Positions 1-9,432 are shown, counted from the first letter of the stretch. The stretch is DNA of 64,000 nucleotides from Shimia sp. R10_1 (GCF_017744095.1 NZ_JAGHQX010000002.1:186001-250000), one strand, 5' to 3'. Notes: generated by a model from the letters alone, not told the origin. Made by a program: numbers and translations.

Positions 1-1
1 C

Positions 2-2254
2 CGCCCCGGCCTTTGGAACAGCACTGACATCACAATGTCCGCAATTGGCATGGTCGTTCTGATGATCTGTGTTTATCGCTCTCTGGGCCTGCCTCTCGTG
101 ATCATTGCGAGCGCATTTGTAATGTTTGCCTTCTTTGGCGGCAACTCTGAGTGGGTGCGTGAGATCACCAACTATGGCGGCGCATCGCTCTCCAAAGCGC
201 TTGGTCACTACTGGATGCAGACCGAAGGTGTGTTTGGTGTGGCTCTTGGCGTGTCCACATCTATGATCTTCCTGTTCGTTCTGTTTGGCGCCTTGCTGGA
301 TCGCGCGGGCGGCGGCAACTGGTTCATCAAAGTGGCGATTGCACTTTTGGGTGCCTTGCGTGGCGGCCCGGCGAAAGCCTCTGTTCTCAGCTCGATGATG
401 ACCGGTATGATCTCCGGCAGCTCGATTGCCAACACGGTGACCACCGGCACATTCACCATTCCGCTGATGAAACGCATTGGTTTCCCGGCCGAGAAGGCGG
501 GTGCCGTTGAGGTTGCATCCTCCACCAATGGCCAGCTGACACCGCCTGTGATGGGCGCTGCGGCCTTCCTCATGGTGGAATACGTCAATATTCCTTACAT
601 TGATGTTGTGAAACACGCCTTCTTGCCGGCAGTGATTTCCTACATCGCACTGCTTTACATCGTGCACCTGGAAGCGCTGAAAATGCAGATGCAGGGCCTC
701 AAGAAAGCGGGTCGCCATATCGGCCCGATCATGATCCTTGTGCTCTTTCTGACCGGCTTCATTGGTTTGGGGGCAATCACGTTTGCAATGATTGGCATCC
801 GCAATGTGCTGGATCCGGTTGTAGGCGACAGTATCTACATCGCCGTGGCCATTGTTGCAGTGATGTATCTTGGCCTGCTCTATCTGGCATCCAAATATCC
901 TGACATCGCCATGGACGACCCGAATGCACCGCTGGCGGCACCGCGTCTGACCCCCACACTTCTGGGCGGCGCATACTATGCGCTTCCGATCTTCATTCTG
1001 GTGTGGAACCTAATGGTGAAAACCGAAAATCTAGATCGTTTGTCCCCTGCGTTGTCGGCGTTTTGGGCGACGGTCTTTATGATCATCGTGGCCGTGACAC
1101 ACCGCCCAATCAAAGCGTTCTTCCGTGGTGAGACCGCTGTGAATGCGGCGTTCGCTGCAGGCTGGAATGACTTTGTACAGGGTCTGATCATGGGCGCGCG
1201 CAACATGATCGGCATCGGCGTGGCCACGGGTGCTGCGGGCATCATCGTGGGCACCATCAGCCTGACGGGCGCGCACCAGGTGATTGGTCAGGTGATCGAA
1301 GTCATCTCCGGGGGCAACCTGATCGTGTTGCTGCTGTTGGTGGCCGTTTTGAGCCTGATCCTCGGCATGGGTTTGCCAACAACAGCGAACTACATTGTGG
1401 TCAGCTCTCTGATGGCACCTGTCATTGTCGGCGTTGGGGCGCAGGCTGGCCTCGTGGTGCCACTGATCGCGGTGCATATGTTCGTATTCTACTTCGGTAT
1501 TCTGGCAGATGACACGCCACCGGTGGGCCTCGCGGCCTATGCAGCGGCGGCCATCTCGCGCGGGGATCCGATCAAGACTGGTGTTCAAGGCTTTGCTTAT
1601 GACATCCGGACAGCGCTTCTGCCATTCATGTTTATCTTCAACACCGACCTGTTGCTGATCGATGTGGGCTTTGGCAAAGCCATACTAGTGTTCTTTATCT
1701 CGCTCATCGCCATGCTGATATTTGCAGCGGCGACACAGGGGTATTTCATCGCAAAATCCCGCAAATGGGAAAGTGCTGCGCTGCTCTTTATCGCATTCAT
1801 GCTTTTCCGTCCTGACTTCTTCCTGGATCAAGTATCTGAGAAGTATCAGACCGTTGTTGGCCCCGAGGCGATCCAGTTGGTTGGCGCTCAGCAAGAAGGA
1901 GCCTTGATCCGCTTTATGGTTGAAGGCCCGGATTTTGACACCGGCGACACGCGGACAACCACTGTCACTATGCTCTATCCGGGTGGTGATCCTTCGGCTG
2001 CAATGTCTGACAACGGCCTCAGCGTGCTTGAAGAAGACGGCAAATTGCTGTTGGAAGAGCCCTTCCCAGGCACCCCATACTTTGGCCAGTTGGGAACAGA
2101 GTACGACTACTACGGCGACCAGCCCGTGGTCATTTCACAAGTTCAGGTCGAGAATGACCGGATGCCAAAAGAGATCTTCTTCATTCCTGCGCTGCTGCTG
2201 CTTGCAGGCTTGATGATGATCCAGCGGCCACGAGCCACGCAGCCGGCGTTCTAA
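2..2254 (+). CDS. TRAP transporter fused permease (4TM/12TM), 5' end outside window
   Basis: The reading frame is open from base 2 and ends with TAA at 2252-2254, giving about 750 residues; full-length fused DctQM permeases are longer, so the gene very probably starts upstream. The protein is a chain of hydrophobic segments with the DctM-like signature around the motifs GMISGSSIANTVTTG and STNGQLTPPVMGAAAF. The last about 180 residues form a soluble part between two TM segments that resembles DUF3394, found at the end of such permeases. It should form the membrane unit of a Na+-driven TRAP importer working with a periplasmic TAXI-type binding protein, probably encoded just upstream. The substrate cannot be told. 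A Usp gene follows after 12 bases. Confidence 0.9.
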   Translation, partial: RPGLWNSTDITMSAIGMVVLMICVYRSLGLPLVIIASAFVMFAFFGGNSEWVREITNYGGASLSKALGHYWMQTEGVFGVALGVSTSMIFLFVLFGALLDRAGGGNWFIKVAIALLGALRGGPAKASVLSSMMTGMISGSSIANTVTTGTFTIPLMKRIGFPAEKAGAVEVASSTNGQLTPPVMGAAAFLMVEYVNIPYIDVVKHAFLPAVISYIALLYIVHLEALKMQMQGLKKAGRHIGPIMILVLFLTGFIGLGAITFAMIGIRNVLDPVVGDSIYIAVAIVAVMYLGLLYLASKYPDIAMDDPNAPLAAPRLTPTLLGGAYYALPIFILVWNLMVKTENLDRLSPALSAFWATVFMIIVAVTHRPIKAFFRGETAVNAAFAAGWNDFVQGLIMGARNMIGIGVATGAAGIIVGTISLTGAHQVIGQVIEVISGGNLIVLLLLVAVLSLILGMGLPTTANYIVVSSLMAPVIVGVGAQAGLVVPLIAVHMFVFYFGILADDTPPVGLAAYAAAAISRGDPIKTGVQGFAYDIRTALLPFMFIFNTDLLLIDVGFGKAILVFFISLIAMLIFAAATQGYFIAKSRKWESAALLFIAFMLFRPDFFLDQVSEKYQTVVGPEAIQLVGAQQEGALIRFMVEGPDFDTGDTRTTTVTMLYPGGDPSAAMSDNGLSVLEEDGKLLLEEPFPGTPYFGQLGTEYDYYGDQPVVISQVQVENDRMPKEIFFIPALLLLAGLMMIQRPRATQPAF

Positions 2255-2266
2255 GGAGAAAAGCTG

Positions 2267-2692
2267 ATGTTTAAGACAATCTTGCTAACTGTCGACGTCA
2301 ATGACCTCAAAGGCTCTGAACGCCCAGCAGAGGTTGCACGCCAAATGGCCCTATCGGAAGGTGCTGAGCTACACGTGATGAACGTTGTGCCGGATTACGG
2401 CATGTCCATCGTCGGCTCATTCTTCAGTCAGGATCACAACAAACTGATCCTGAAAGAGGCCAAAGCCGCGTTGGAAGAGTGGTCCAAAAACGCCTTGAAG
2501 GACGTGGAGAACCTGCGCCTGCACGTTGATCAGGGGACGGTGTATGACTTGGTTTTGCAAGAAGCCAAAAACGTGGGTGCCGATGCGATTATCGTTGGCG
2601 CGCATAAATCTCAGCTGAAAGACTATCTGATTGGCCCCAACGCTGCGCGAATTTCGCGACACGCCAAACAGTCGGTTTTTGTGATTCGCTGA
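2267..2692 (+). CDS. Universal stress protein (UspA family), TRAP-associated
   Basis: A 141-residue single Usp domain. The N-terminal MFKTILLTVDV strand and the C-terminal nucleotide-binding stretch (VGAHKSQLKDYLIGPNAAR) are visible. The usual G-x2-G-x9-G-S/T signature is changed: Lys replaces the second Gly and Pro follows the last Gly, so ATP binding should not be assumed. It lies 12 bases after the permease with a GGAGA ribosome site and ends before a terminator, so the two are one operon. In Halomonas the Usp protein TeaD, encoded with the TeaABC TRAP system, binds ATP and modulates that transporter. A similar regulatory role here is inference from context. Confidence 0.88.
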   Translation: MFKTILLTVDVNDLKGSERPAEVARQMALSEGAELHVMNVVPDYGMSIVGSFFSQDHNKLILKEAKAALEEWSKNALKDVENLRLHVDQGTVYDLVLQEAKNVGADAIIVGAHKSQLKDYLIGPNAARISRHAKQSVFVIR

Positions 2693-2711
2693 ATCCAGAA
2701 CATAAAATCAA

Positions 2712-2744
2712 AAAGAGCCCGCCAAGAAAATTGGCGGGCTCTTT
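2712..2744. terminator. Bidirectional rho-independent terminator
   Basis: Perfect 14-bp stem (arms 2712-2725 and 2731-2744) with a 5-base loop; one arm begins AAAGAG and the other ends CTCTTT, giving a short U-rich tail on either strand. It lies between the convergent Usp gene and the CocE-type gene and can serve both. Confidence 0.85.
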
Positions 2745-2764
2745 GTCAATACCTCGGCCGAAGC

Positions 2765-4771
2765 CTACAAACGCGGTACAGCACTGTACCAGTTTTTCGC
2801 GAACACTTCAGTGCCATTCTCTGATGCCTTGAGCTCTGCTGCTACCAGGAAACTCTCGCCGTCAGTCCGCATAGACACCTTTGCATCAATCACGACTTGC
2901 CAGTCCCCGCGCCCGATCCGGCGCTGCCAGGTAAAACTGCTGTGCGCAGAGTTGGGATCTCTGTCTGTGATCGCGAACTGTTCCTGCAGTCGTGTCCCCG
3001 AGATGAGGCCCGTTTCCAGATCCTCAACCAGCCCAGTGTCACCAAGAATATCCAGCGTGAGGCGTGCTGTGCCGAGATCTTTGGTAATGGTCTTTTTGTT
3101 CTTTGTTTCTGAAAGCTGGCGTGTCCGTCGCGGTGTGGCAGCTTTGGGAAGATCAAAAGAAACGGTTGGTTCGTCGTCGCGGTCTGCTCTGACGGGCAAT
3201 GCGATCGTCCCGGTGTGCAGCTCCAAGTTCGCCAGCTCACTTTCTGGCCAAACGTAGGGCCAATAGCTCGAGGACAGTGCCAGACGCAGGCTGTGGCCTG
3301 CTGGAACAGTATAAGCGCAATGATCCAGCGTCACCTCAACGTCCAAAGGTTCGCCGACAGGCAGGTCAACAAATGTCTCATGCCCGTCTCGATGGCGAAG
3401 GTTAAGCACACCGTGACTGATCAAAGTGCTCTGCCCATCAGGGTGTACATCACAAAGCCGCGCGATGATCTGCGCTCTTGGACGATCTGAGGTCAGGTTC
3501 AATCGCACGGATGGCGCGCCCACAATGGATCTCGCATCCTGTAGCGGCGCGGATTCAAAGCAGCAGGAAAGCGCATCATCTTCGCGTTGGTCACCCGGCA
3601 ACTCGCCCGGCACCGTTCCAGCGGGCGCAAGCGAGACAGGAAAATACTCGCCGGCGGCTTGCCCACAAAGGAGCGCCGGCGCGATCACACGCCCAGCTTT
3701 ACCCTGCTTTTGTGACAGGGTTTGCCCTGTCAGGTGCCAGTCTTCGGTCGCTGCGTTTGTCGCGGTCGCCGGATCGCCAATCCATTTGCCCGGGCGCTCA
3801 TCATAACTGCTTGCGGGCGGCACGCTATCCATCAACCAGCGCCGCATATCAGGAAGGTTCTCAACCCCATTGTCGACGCCCTTCAGCCAACGATCCCACC
3901 ACCGCAGCATCTCTCCTAGAAAATCAATTCGAGGTCCGGGGGCTGCAAAATGCGGGTATTTGTGGATCCAGGGACCAATCAACCCTTTGACTGGTGCGTC
4001 CAGATTTTCCACCAAATGTGCAATTGTGTTACGATAGCCATCGTGCCAGCCACCCACGCTCAAGACAGCCGCTTTTATGGCACTATAGTCTTCGCAAACA
4101 GATCCATGCTTCCAATAAGCGCTGCGGGCCTGTTCCTGCACCCATTTCTCTGCCAGAAAAGGCGTGTTTTCCAATCGGTGAAGCCACGCTTCGCGCCATC
4201 CATCGCCATAAATTTCGGGATCTGGCGGCAAGGCAAACCAACCAAGCACTGTGGACGCCCAGCCGACATTTTCGCCCAGCATGACGCCACCTTTGTAGTG
4301 AATATCATCCGCGAAACGATCAACAGTCGAACAAATACTGACAACAGCTTTCAACGGCTCCGGTGCCAATGCTGCAATTTGAAGGCCATTAAATCCCCCC
4401 CAGCTGATGCCCATCATTCCCACATCGCCAGAGCACCATTCCTGCGCAGCCAGCCAGTTGATGACCGCCACGCCGTCTGACAGCTCTTGAGGTGAATATT
4501 CGTCATCAAACAAGCCCTGACTGTCGCCACAGCCCCGCATATCAACACGCACACACACATAGCCATGGCCGGCCATATAAGGATGGGTCAATGCATCCCT
4601 CTCCGCCGTACCATCGCGTTTGCGATACGGCAGAAATTCGAGAATTGCGGGCAGCGGTACATCTGTTTCTGGTCGCCAGATCCGCGCAGACAACAGGGTG
4701 CCATCAGGCATTGGAATCTGAACATGCGCATGTTCGCTAACCTGATATGGGAACTCATTGACCGTTTGCAT
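2765..4771 (-). CDS. CocE/NonD family hydrolase (S15-like peptidase/esterase)
   Basis: 668 residues. An N-terminal alpha/beta-hydrolase domain carries the nucleophile elbow GISWGG with Ser123, preceded by the VDMRGCGDSQG strand-turn typical of X-Pro dipeptidyl-peptidase and CocE relatives. A His in WIHKYPHF is the likely triad base. The C-terminal half (from about residue 370) is beta-rich with SLRLALSSSYWPYVWPE, the jelly-roll domain of this family. Family members hydrolyse peptides, esters or acylated drugs; the natural substrate cannot be told. There is no signal peptide, so it is probably cytoplasmic. The ATG is preceded by GAGG. It is 76 bases downstream of the TRIC-like gene and may be cotranscribed with it. 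Confidence 0.85.
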   Translation of the reverse strand: MQTVNEFPYQVSEHAHVQIPMPDGTLLSARIWRPETDVPLPAILEFLPYRKRDGTAERDALTHPYMAGHGYVCVRVDMRGCGDSQGLFDDEYSPQELSDGVAVINWLAAQEWCSGDVGMMGISWGGFNGLQIAALAPEPLKAVVSICSTVDRFADDIHYKGGVMLGENVGWASTVLGWFALPPDPEIYGDGWREAWLHRLENTPFLAEKWVQEQARSAYWKHGSVCEDYSAIKAAVLSVGGWHDGYRNTIAHLVENLDAPVKGLIGPWIHKYPHFAAPGPRIDFLGEMLRWWDRWLKGVDNGVENLPDMRRWLMDSVPPASSYDERPGKWIGDPATATNAATEDWHLTGQTLSQKQGKAGRVIAPALLCGQAAGEYFPVSLAPAGTVPGELPGDQREDDALSCCFESAPLQDARSIVGAPSVRLNLTSDRPRAQIIARLCDVHPDGQSTLISHGVLNLRHRDGHETFVDLPVGEPLDVEVTLDHCAYTVPAGHSLRLALSSSYWPYVWPESELANLELHTGTIALPVRADRDDEPTVSFDLPKAATPRRTRQLSETKNKKTITKDLGTARLTLDILGDTGLVEDLETGLISGTRLQEQFAITDRDPNSAHSSFTWQRRIGRGDWQVVIDAKVSMRTDGESFLVAAELKASENGTEVFAKNWYSAVPRL

Positions 4772-4847
4772 TGCGACCTCTCAAATTTGGCTTCTCGTCA
4801 TGAAGCCAATCTGGGCAAATATATGCAAACAGGCAATAAAAAGCGGC

Positions 4848-5468
4848 CTAGCCTTCGCTGGAAATGAACCGCCGGATCAAAAGCAGCCGCGCCACCAACA
4901 TCAGCACGAAACACAGAGCGAAAGACACTGTCTCCCCGATCAAAGGTGCCACAACCACGTAGATTGCGCCGCCGATCAGTGAGATCGTGGCATAAAGATC
5001 TTCTTTTAGGACGGACGGTGTCACGTTGCACAACACATCACGAATAATCCCGCCAACGATGCCCGTGATACACCCAATCACCACCGCGATAACGGCATGG
5101 GTCTGCGCCTCCAGTGCAACACGCACACCGACAAGCGTAAACAAAGCCAGCCCAATCGCATCCAGTTGCATCAGCAACCTGAGCCTGCGCCCATTCCCAG
5201 ATGGCAAACGCGTGGCAATAAAATACATGGCCACTGCAACCGGAACCGCGGTGCCCAGATAACTCAGATCATTGATCCAGAACACAGGCATGCGCCCTAA
5301 CAGCAAGTCTCTCAGCGTACCGCCCCCAACCGCTGTGGCGACCCCGATCAAAGACGCCCCAAACAGATCCAGACTATGGCGCACCCCCTGTATAGACGCA
5401 GATGCCGCCATAACCGCAGTGGCTATGATCGTCGTGAAGGCTACAAACTGTGTGAGCGGGTCAATCAT
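4848..5468 (-). CDS. TRIC-type cation channel family membrane protein (UPF0126)
   Basis: 206 residues with about seven hydrophobic segments and the two repeated signatures of the UPF0126/TRIC family, GGGTLRDLLLGR and VGGIIRDVLCN, one per half. Prokaryotic TRIC proteins form trimeric monovalent-cation channels. I start at MIDPLTQF (ATG 5466-5468). The longer reading from a TTG near 5546 is rejected because it would start inside a GC hairpin and adds non-membrane residues. No strong ribosome site precedes the chosen ATG, and an ATG at 5489 is possible. It lies between folC and the CocE gene on the same strand. Confidence 0.85.
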   Translation of the reverse strand: MIDPLTQFVAFTTIIATAVMAASASIQGVRHSLDLFGASLIGVATAVGGGTLRDLLLGRMPVFWINDLSYLGTAVPVAVAMYFIATRLPSGNGRRLRLLMQLDAIGLALFTLVGVRVALEAQTHAVIAVVIGCITGIVGGIIRDVLCNVTPSVLKEDLYATISLIGGAIYVVVAPLIGETVSFALCFVLMLVARLLLIRRFISSEG

Positions 5469-5536
5469 TCGAAGGCCTGCATGTGGCATGACACGGATCA
5501 ATAAAGCACGAACGCATACTAGACCCAATAAATTCA

Positions 5537-5554
5537 GGGGGCCCAAAGGCCCCC
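5537..5554 (-). terminator. Hairpin downstream of folC, possible terminator
   Basis: Perfect 7-bp GC stem (5537-5543 with 5548-5554) and a CAAA loop, between folC and the TRIC-like gene. The T-tract on the minus strand is weak, so termination may be partial. Confidence 0.5.
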
Positions 5555-5617
5555 AAATATTAGCTGCCTGCCTACTGTCAAAACACCAAGCAGTAGGTTC
5601 CGCTTAGCCGATACGCC

Positions 5618-6898
5618 TTAAGCGTTTTCACGCAGGACATTCCCCGCCAGATAAAGAGACCCGCAAATCAGGATCCGCGCATCCGTTGTTGTTGCTGAGA
5701 TGGCTGCAATCGCCTCTGCCACATTGTTGGCAACATGGGCTTTCATCCCTGCGTCAACAGCATGCTGTGCGGTTTCTTCGGCCAACAATGTGCTGGCCTC
5801 GCCTGGGATAGAAACCGCATGCAAACTGTCAGACACTTGCGCCAGCGGTGTCAAATAGCCCGATACGTCTTTGGTATTGAGCATCCCGCAAATGAGATGC
5901 GTTTCGCGTTTGGGCAACCCTGCGATATGTGCCGCCAAAGCTTGACCAGCTGCAGCATTGTGCCCTCCATCCAACCAAAGCTCGGCGCCTGCTGCCGCTT
6001 CCACCAACGGGCCGCTCCGCAAGCGCTGCATCCGTGCTGGCCAAAACACATCACGCATCGCAGCCTCACATGCATCAGCATCGAAACCAAGCTGGCGCAA
6101 TGCAGCCAGTGCCGCACCCGCATTTTGAATTTGATGCGCGCCCGGCAAGGCAGGCAAAGGAAGATCAAGCAATCCTGTCTCATCTTGAAACACGAGCCGC
6201 CCACGCTCCTCATGCACATGCCAGTGCTGCCCGTAGGCGATCACAGGTGCACCAAGGCGCGCCGCGGTCGCCTCAATCACATCCATTGCCTCGTCAGGTT
6301 GGGGGCCCACGACAACAGGCACCCCGCGTTTGATGATACCCGCTTTTTCAGAGGCTATTTTGGCCAGTGTGTCCCCAAGGAACTGTTCGTGATCAATCGA
6401 GATCGGGGTGATGACGCAAAGCTCAGGCGCATCAATCACATTGGTCGCATCCAAACGCCCACCCAGGCCGACCTCAAGCAATGTGTAGTCGGCTTCAACC
6501 CGCGAAAACGCCAACAGCGCGGCACACGTCGTGATCTCAAAATAAGTGATGTTCTGCCGTTCGTTGGTTTCCCAGCATTCGTCCAGAACCTGCGTGAGAT
6601 GCGCTTCGTCGATCAGGTCGCCCGCCAAACGGATACGCTCATGAAAACGCGCCAGATGTGGACTGGTGTAGGCGTGAACAGATTTTCCAGCACCTTCCAG
6701 CCCAGCACGGATCATCGCCTGTGTGCTGCCCTTGCCATTGGTGCCTGCAATGTGAATGACAGGCGGCAATTTTTTTTCCGGGTTGCCCAGCGCATTCAAC
6801 AACCGCCACATGCGGTCCAAGGTCAGATCAATGATCTTTGGATGCAATGCCAGCATACGCGCGAGAATGGCGTCTGAGGTGTCAGGTGTTTGGGTCAT
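5618..6898 (-). CDS. folC: Bifunctional dihydrofolate synthase / folylpolyglutamate synthase
   Basis: 426 residues, normal for FolC. The Mur-ligase-type ATP loop is seen as HIAGTNGKGST, followed by YTSPHLARFHERI and the central TLLEVGLGGRLDATNV and ITPISIDHEQFLG motifs. The C-terminal ligase domain has LWLDGGHNAAAG. The enzyme adds glutamate to dihydropteroate and then to folates, in the cytoplasm. The start is MTQTPD at 6898, because GGAGG sits five bases upstream; an in-frame ATG four codons earlier lacks such a site. folK of the same pathway lies elsewhere in the window. The gene follows accD on the same strand but a terminator hairpin separates them. Confidence 0.95.
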   Translation of the reverse strand: MTQTPDTSDAILARMLALHPKIIDLTLDRMWRLLNALGNPEKKLPPVIHIAGTNGKGSTQAMIRAGLEGAGKSVHAYTSPHLARFHERIRLAGDLIDEAHLTQVLDECWETNERQNITYFEITTCAALLAFSRVEADYTLLEVGLGGRLDATNVIDAPELCVITPISIDHEQFLGDTLAKIASEKAGIIKRGVPVVVGPQPDEAMDVIEATAARLGAPVIAYGQHWHVHEERGRLVFQDETGLLDLPLPALPGAHQIQNAGAALAALRQLGFDADACEAAMRDVFWPARMQRLRSGPLVEAAAGAELWLDGGHNAAAGQALAAHIAGLPKRETHLICGMLNTKDVSGYLTPLAQVSDSLHAVSIPGEASTLLAEETAQHAVDAGMKAHVANNVAEAIAAISATTTDARILICGSLYLAGNVLRENA

Positions 6899-6935
6899 AT
6901 GCGCCTCCATTCCAGTCAGCTCGCCCTAAATGAAA

Positions 6936-6968
6936 GCGGGCTTCCGGTCAAACACACCGAAAGCCCGC
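6936..6968 (-). terminator. Terminator after accD
   Basis: A 12-bp stem with one mismatch (6936-6947 with 6957-6968) and a 9-base loop, followed on the minus strand by a T-rich stretch. It lies 24 bases past the accD stop and before folC, so folC may depend on read-through or its own promoter. Confidence 0.7.
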
Positions 6969-6992
6969 ATTGAAACGTTTTGGCTGGTCAGG

Positions 6993-7922
6993 TTACGCCT
7001 GCTGTTCGGCTTGCTCTTCAGCGGCCTTCTTTTCGGCCTCGTTTGGCGCAGGAAGATCCCCTTTTACAGCAGGAGGCATATCCATAAGCATCCGGATGAT
7101 CGTCACCAGCTCTTCCTTCATCTCGGTGCGCTTGGTCACGCGGTCGAGCATGCCGTGGTCAAGCAGATATTCAGCGCGCTGGAACCCTTCGGGCAATTGT
7201 TCACCGATGGTCTGTTGAATCACACGCGGACCCGCAAAACAAATCAGAGCGTTGGGCTCGGAAATCTGGACATCGCCCAACATGGCGTAAGACGCTGTGA
7301 CACCGCCGGTGGTCGGGTGCGTCAGAACAACGATGTAGGGCAGCCCTGCTTCTTTCAGCATCTGCACCGCAACAGTTGTGCGTGGCATCTGCATCAAAGA
7401 CAAAATGCCTTCTTGCATGCGCGCGCCGCCAGCGGCGGAGAACAACACAAGCGGACGCTTCATGGCAACCGCCCGTTCTGCAGCTGCAATGATGGCATTG
7501 CCCACGTACATACCCATGGAGCCGCCCATGAAGGAGAAGTCTTGGCAGGCTGCGACGATCGGGGTGCGGCCAATCTCACCCTCGGCGACCAGCATCGCCT
7601 CTTTCTCGCCAGTCTTTTTCTGCGCGGCCTTCATGCGTTCAGGGTACTTCTTCTGATCGCGGAACTGCAGCGGATCAGCCAGCGGCTCGGGCACGTCGAC
7701 CTCAACAAACACCCCACCGTCAAACAAGGCTTCAAACCGGTCACGGGCCGTTATTGCCATGTGATGGTCGCACTGCGTGCAGACGTTCTGGTTTGCCTTC
7801 AGCTCGCGGTGAAACAGCATTGTGCCGCATTCGTCACATTTGGTCCAAAGGTTATCTGGCACCTCGCGACGCGAAAAGATCGAGTTGATCCGCGGACGGA
7901 CATAGTTGGTGATCCAGTTCAT
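6993..7922 (-). CDS. accD: Acetyl-CoA carboxylase carboxyltransferase subunit beta
   Basis: 309 residues from MNWITNYVRP. The N-terminal zinc ribbon is intact (Cys29, Cys32, Cys48, Cys51), followed by the crotonase-like carboxyltransferase core with GGARMQEG, LTHPTTGGVTASYAMLGD and FAGPRVIQQT. With AccA it transfers the carboxyl group from biotin to acetyl-CoA to give malonyl-CoA. A TTG 21 codons upstream would add residues not usual for AccD; the chosen ATG has AGAGGA about 10 bases upstream. The C-terminus ends in an Ala/Glu/Lys-rich tail. The accD-folC order is common in proteobacteria. Confidence 0.96.
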   Translation of the reverse strand: MNWITNYVRPRINSIFSRREVPDNLWTKCDECGTMLFHRELKANQNVCTQCDHHMAITARDRFEALFDGGVFVEVDVPEPLADPLQFRDQKKYPERMKAAQKKTGEKEAMLVAEGEIGRTPIVAACQDFSFMGGSMGMYVGNAIIAAAERAVAMKRPLVLFSAAGGARMQEGILSLMQMPRTTVAVQMLKEAGLPYIVVLTHPTTGGVTASYAMLGDVQISEPNALICFAGPRVIQQTIGEQLPEGFQRAEYLLDHGMLDRVTKRTEMKEELVTIIRMLMDMPPAVKGDLPAPNEAEKKAAEEQAEQQA

Positions 7923-8122
7923 GTGATCAGGGTCCTCTGGCTTCCAATCAGTGACCGAAATAAGACGCTGCGTCAGGAAATGCAATCTATGCTGTGATGT
8001 CCAACACCGATCTTCGAATTTGCGCAGTCACTCAAAACGCACCACAGCCCTTGCCAACTGTCCCCAGAGCAACACTTTAGTGGCAAATATCCTTGATGGC
8101 TCAGAAAACTACCCTTGCGCGT

Positions 8123-8151
8123 TTGTCTCATCTCAACCAATTGGGTAGATA
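8123..8151 (+). promoter_or_regulatory. Candidate sigma-70 promoter for the DUF6478 gene
   Basis: TTGTCT (8123-8128), a 17-base spacer and TAGATA (8146-8151), about 40 bases before the GTG at 8194, inside the 271-base divergent gap between accD and this gene. It rests only on matches to the consensus. Confidence 0.4.
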
Positions 8152-8193
8152 ATAGAAAAATGGGATGCGCATCGTTTCGCAACCCGAAACAAT

Positions 8194-8985
8194 GTGCAGG
8201 ACTTTTTGACCATCATGGCAGGTAGCAAACGCGTTTTTCAGCAGTTTTTTCAAGCTGGTCTGGCTCGCTATTGGGCACGTGTCGCACGTAAGGCTTCACA
8301 AGAGGAACTGGGAAGACTGCGGCGTCAACGGCGTCGCGCGCGCACTTTGCGTCATCACCTAGACACGGTGATCTCAGTCTCTGAGAGCCGACTTGCGCTG
8401 CCTGTTGTCGGCTCTAACGCGTTTCCCAAACCACATGGCACTGACTGGTCTTGGCGGCCCGCCCTATGGCGTGAGCCCAACCCCACCAAGGGGCTGGCGT
8501 CTGTCCAGAACAAGGCAAAGCTTGGCAATGAGGTTACGTTGTTTCACGATTGCCGAATCTCTGAGCTGACGCTGCGCCAGCTGCGCAACCATCGCGAAAA
8601 GGACCTCGCACCTTTCGGCCTGCGCATGGATGTTTTTCGGTTTGACGGATCTTTCCTTTCGCTGGTGATTGATTTGCCGCCAGAGGCTGTGGTCGGGCTG
8701 CGCCGCGAACACGTGCTGCGGCTGGACACAATTGTTGAGATGGAAAAACCGCTGGAAATCTTTGCCCGCCTCAACATCCGCCATGGACCCAACACGGAAC
8801 AAATCGTTCGTGAGTTGCCCCTAAGCGCCGAAGACATTCGCGTTGAGTTTGACTTGGCTTATTCCAACTTGAATGAAAAACGCGTTGAAAAGATGTGGAT
8901 CGACTTGATCTTTGAAGGGCCGGAAATGAATCAGGTCGTGCTCAGAGATGTGACCCTGTCCAGACGCCCACGTGCCGAATTCTGA
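8194..8985 (+). CDS. DUF6478 family protein, function unknown
   Basis: 263 residues from the GTG at 8194, or 256 from the ATG at 8215; neither has a strong ribosome site. The very basic N-terminus (ELGRLRRQRRRARTLRHH) is followed by blocks I recognise from this Rhodobacteraceae family, such as PKPHGTDWSWRP, VTLFHDCRISELTLRQ, APFGLRMDVFRFDGSFLS and FEGPEMNQVVLRD. No enzyme motif, signal peptide or membrane segment is evident. It is followed by a small hypothetical gene 24 bases downstream, probably in the same transcript. Function is unknown. Confidence 0.8.
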   Translation: MQDFLTIMAGSKRVFQQFFQAGLARYWARVARKASQEELGRLRRQRRRARTLRHHLDTVISVSESRLALPVVGSNAFPKPHGTDWSWRPALWREPNPTKGLASVQNKAKLGNEVTLFHDCRISELTLRQLRNHREKDLAPFGLRMDVFRFDGSFLSLVIDLPPEAVVGLRREHVLRLDTIVEMEKPLEIFARLNIRHGPNTEQIVRELPLSAEDIRVEFDLAYSNLNEKRVEKMWIDLIFEGPEMNQVVLRDVTLSRRPRAEF

Positions 8986-9009
8986 GCTACCGACAAAAAG
9001 GATTGAGAT

Positions 9010-9387
9010 ATGAGTGAGTTGTCACTGACGAAGACCCGCCTTTTTGATGGTATCTGGGAAGGCGCTCTGCACTATGAAGGTGAACCAGGTCCCGCCCCCA
9101 AGATTGATGTTACATTTCTGGGCGAAACGATTGATGGCGTCGCAATCGATACAACAGATACACCAAATACATGGAGACTTCGGTTCCCGATCCCAAAGGA
9201 GAGCTTGGCCGATGGTGTTCAAACCCTGTTGATTACCAACCAGATCACCGGCAAGCAGTTGGACAAGCTCAGTTTTGTGGCTGGTGAAGCTTTGGCAGAT
9301 GACCTGCGGGCAGAAATCGATTTGTTGCGCGCTGAGCTGGATATGTTAAAGCGCGCTTTCCGGCGCCATTGCGTGGAAACCATGTAA
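9010..9387 (+). CDS. Conserved-looking hypothetical protein
   Basis: 125 residues with a good ribosome site (AAGGA, 7 bases before ATG). The first about 85 residues look like a beta-rich fold (DGIWEGALHYEG, NTWRLRFPIPKESLADG). The last about 35 form one amphipathic helix rich in Leu, Arg and Glu (LRAEIDLLRAELDMLKRAF) that could be a short coiled coil. I do not recognise the family. It sits between DUF6478 and the K+ channel gene, all in one direction, which suggests a shared transcript. Confidence 0.75.
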   Translation: MSELSLTKTRLFDGIWEGALHYEGEPGPAPKIDVTFLGETIDGVAIDTTDTPNTWRLRFPIPKESLADGVQTLLITNQITGKQLDKLSFVAGEALADDLRAEIDLLRAELDMLKRAFRRHCVETM

Positions 9388-9432
9388 GCGCACCGCGTCT
9401 GGCAACACACAACTCAAAATGGTGGCCAAACA

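Noticed and set aside
1031-1588. Antisense reading frame inside the TRAP permease
   Set aside because: Its His/Arg/Gln-rich translation is the usual shadow of a hydrophobic gene on the other strand.
5735-6877. 380-residue plus-strand frame opposite folC
   Set aside because: Antisense shadow of folC; no family motifs.
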